Source: Devosia sp. SD17-2 | GTDB lineage: Bacteria > Pseudomonadota > Alphaproteobacteria > Rhizobiales > Devosiaceae | DNA: 64,000 nucleotides | Direction of reading: 5' to 3' | Assembly (NCBI RefSeq): GCF_029201565.1 | Contig: NZ_CP104002.1 | Coordinates: 1,443,001-1,507,000, forward strand | Shown here: one piece after another, positions 62,648 to 64,000 of the stretch | How positions within the stretch are numbered: the stretch's first letter is position 1 | How the letters are laid out: each line of letters starts with the position of its first letter | Position numbers and translations under genes: made by a program | Notes under the pieces: model-generated | What the model was told of the DNA's origin: nothing | Seen by the model: only the letters and a program-made list of their open reading frames with translations | Databases searched by the model: none

Positions 62648-63083
62648 CGGCTGGACACAATCGGTCAATGACCTCGTGGCCTTCCACGACGTGACGGTGA
62701 CGGCAGACGATATTGCAGTCTTCGTTCGGCTGAGTGGCGACGATTATGAGGCCCATACCGATCCCGACATCATGGCCAAGACCAGCTTTGGCGGGATCAT
62801 CGCCCATGGCGCCCTGTTGGTCGGCTACATGTCAGCGGCGGGCACCCGTGCGATCCGCCTGGCGCGCGAGCGCGGAAATGACTGCTCGCCGGTATCGCTC
62901 GGCTATGAGGCAATGCGGTTCGTCGCGCCGGTCTATCCCGGTGACAGCCTGCGCGTGGCTTATCGCGTGAAGTCCATTGATGAGACCCGCCGGCGTTCCA
63001 CCGCAGTCATTGAAATCACCAACCAGAAAGACGCGGTGGTGGCGGTAGCAGACCACATCATGAAGTGGCTGAAAACAGAGTAG
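62640..63083 (+). CDS. MaoC family dehydratase
   Basis: A 147-residue single-hotdog hydratase. FVRLSGDDYEAHTDPDIMAKTSFGGIIAHGALLVGYMS (in part) holds the canonical MaoC sequence in which the Asp of GDDYEAHTD and the His of AHG are catalytic in R-specific enoyl-CoA hydratases. YPGDSLRVAYRVKSI follows as the next strand set. The ATG at 62640 overlaps the previous gene by 8 bases. It likely hydrates or dehydrates an enoyl-CoA in the pathway begun by the CoA-transferase. Confidence 0.87.
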   Translation: MDSGWTQSVNDLVAFHDVTVTADDIAVFVRLSGDDYEAHTDPDIMAKTSFGGIIAHGALLVGYMSAAGTRAIRLARERGNDCSPVSLGYEAMRFVAPVYPGDSLRVAYRVKSIDETRRRSTAVIEITNQKDAVVAVADHIMKWLKTE

Positions 63084-63086
63084 AAT

Positions 63087-63094
63087 ATACGATA
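63087..63094. promoter_or_regulatory. TATCGTAT core, minus strand
   Basis: ATACGATA here is the reverse complement of the TATCGTAT core of the 13-mers at 54238 and 59394, in an AT-rich stretch just before the third LacI operator. Short, so weak alone; its position repeats the pairing seen at 59375-59406. Confidence 0.3.
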
Positions 63095-63103
63095 TATTGA
63101 CCC

Positions 63104-63119
63104 TTGCATGCGGATGCAA
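63104..63119. promoter_or_regulatory. LacI-type operator, copy 3
   Basis: TTGCATGCGGATGCAA is identical to 59375-59390. It lies between the MaoC gene and the thioesterase gene, 124 bases upstream of the latter, so a second LacI-controlled promoter probably starts here. Confidence 0.72.
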
Positions 63120-63242
63120 AGGATGCAAGGGTGGAGGCATTGGTAAGCAGGCCCGGTGCAGAAGAGGCCGCTGACTGACACGGGAGTAGTTCACTATGCT
63201 GGGGAACCGTCAGCGCGATTTCGCGCCACGGCTGCGGCTGTC

Positions 63243-63686
63243 ATGACAAAGCGTTTGCCGCCCGCCCAGCGCGATGAGTTCAGCTGGTTTGCCAGCATTA
63301 CGCTGCGCTGGAACGACATCGATATTTTCGGGCACGTCAATAATGCCCGCTATTACGAATTCTTCGACACGACAGTGGTCGGTTTCCTGCATGAGGCCGA
63401 TCTCGGATTCGGTACGGGCGGTGCCGCCATGGTGGTCGCCGAAAATGGCTGCCGCTTCCATCGCGAGGTCAAATTCACCGACAGCCTCGAGATGGGGCTG
63501 CGGGTCGAACATATCGGCACGTCATCCGTGCGCTACGGACTGGCCGCTTTCGTCAATGGCGAGAGCAGTGCAGCCGCCGACGGTCACTTCATCCATGTAT
63601 TCGTCGATCCGGCCAGCAAGCGTCCGGCACCCTTAGACCCCGCTGTGCGGAGCCATCTCGAAAGTATTCTGACACTCACGGCCTGA
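63243..63686 (+). CDS. 4HBT-type acyl-CoA thioesterase
   Basis: A 147-residue hotdog thioesterase. The core RWNDIDIFGHVNNARYYEFFDTT (in part) is the signature of the 4-hydroxybenzoyl-CoA thioesterase type, whose Asp near DIDIFGHVN is catalytic. VKFTDSLEMGLRVEHIGTSS follows. The ATG at 63243 is chosen as the start just before this domain; an in-frame GTG at 63156 would add 29 residues without known homology. It should release a CoA-bound product as the free acid. Confidence 0.82.
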   Translation: MTKRLPPAQRDEFSWFASITLRWNDIDIFGHVNNARYYEFFDTTVVGFLHEADLGFGTGGAAMVVAENGCRFHREVKFTDSLEMGLRVEHIGTSSVRYGLAAFVNGESSAAADGHFIHVFVDPASKRPAPLDPAVRSHLESILTLTA

Positions 63687-63699
63687 GGAGGGGCCGCCA

Positions 63700-64000
63700 A
63701 TGTCCAAAGCGTCCATTATCAAGTCAGTCGACGCCTTCCAGCTAGCCTGGCGGCCAGAGGATCCGCCGGGTCGGCGCAGCGCATTTGTGCGTGTGACCAC
63801 CGAGGAAGGTCTCGTGGGCTATGGCGAAGCTTCGCCCATGCACGGCGGCGAGCACTCGCTCTGGGTGCTGCGCGATGCGGCCGCTTCCCTAGTCGGTGCC
63901 GATGTGCTCGATCACTCGGTGATCTACGATCGGTTGCTGCACCGCTATGTCAAGCTCGGGCCTGAAGGTGCCGTGACAGGCGCGCTTGCAGCCCTCGACA
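63700..64000 (+). CDS. Mandelate racemase/enolase superfamily protein, cut by window edge
   Basis: The first 100 codons of an enolase-superfamily protein. The N-terminal capping domain is recognisable in KSVDAFQLAW and RVTTEEGLVGYGEASPMHGGEHS, where TxxGxxGWGE-type motifs are typical. The catalytic barrel lies outside the window, so the reaction cannot be told. The start is an ATG at 63700 after TGAGGAGG, 13 bases after the thioesterase stop, so it belongs to the same operon behind the third LacI site. A dehydratase or racemase acting on a sugar acid or hydroxy acid is expected. Confidence 0.8.
   Translation, partial: MSKASIIKSVDAFQLAWRPEDPPGRRSAFVRVTTEEGLVGYGEASPMHGGEHSLWVLRDAAASLVGADVLDHSVIYDRLLHRYVKLGPEGAVTGALAALD

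Overview
The window is high-GC DNA densely packed with short-gap operons. Gene content points to an alphaproteobacterium of the Hyphomicrobiales. A Devosia-like relative is my best guess, based on the many sugar and dipeptide-type ABC importers, the GntR/LacI/AraC regulators and a zeaxanthin-type carotenoid cluster. No rRNA, tRNA, CRISPR array, phage or transposase gene was seen, and no stretch over 300 bases lacks a gene. The taxonomic placement is inference, not a database result.

Layout. (1) 1-3059, leftward: an MFS permease cut by the window edge, a BNR-repeat sialidase-like protein and an AraC regulator, divergent from a phytanoyl-CoA dioxygenase-like gene (3209-3985). (2) 4064-11239, leftward operon: two Gfo/Idh/MocA dehydrogenases, two SDRs, an HpcH/HpaI aldolase, a DSD1-like PLP enzyme and an M81 (MlrC-like) metallopeptidase. 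(3) 11450-22614: an FCD-type GntR regulator and a dipeptide-family ABC importer whose binding protein appears to be a natural circular permutant. These are followed by an N-acetylneuraminate-lyase-like aldolase, an unrecognised protein, a frameshifted hexapeptide acetyltransferase, a second DHDPS-family aldolase and a convergent amidohydrolase. (4) 22690-24478: class III aminotransferase and ureidoglycolate-lyase-like protein. (5) 24464-27249: a degraded acyl-activation island with a GNAT-like protein, an acyl carrier protein, and a gene that fuses the first ~30 codons of an acyl-CoA ligase to the back of a PLP decarboxylase.

(6) 27254-38123: a galactonate-dehydratase-like enolase, SDR and GntR regulator, divergent from a sugar ABC importer, GH2 glycosidase and UgpC/MalK-type ATPase. 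A stress-type SDR lies convergent to them. (7) 38357-43891: a second sugar ABC importer without its own ATPase, a ROK kinase, a GntR/UTRA regulator and a SIS-domain protein, closed by a strong terminator. (8) 44069-52478: carotenoid island. crtY-crtI-crtB run rightward. crtE, a two-gene ABC exporter and crtZ run leftward into them, and a type II IPP isomerase diverges from crtE. Together these should convert IPP to zeaxanthin. (9) 52527-64000: a lytic transglycosylase, an FCD-type GntR regulator, an Ldh2-family dehydrogenase, an iron alcohol dehydrogenase and an aldehyde dehydrogenase. A LacI regulator then faces a CoA-thioester pathway: a double-domain CaiB CoA-transferase, two hotdog dehydratases, a thioesterase and an enolase-superfamily enzyme cut by the edge.

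Most operons look like catabolic modules for sugars, sugar acids or amino sugars, each with a local regulator. Repeated palindromes in the intergenic gaps suggest operators. The clearest are three near-identical 16-bp LacI-type sites (59352, 59375, 63104) and a shared 13-mer (54238, 59394).
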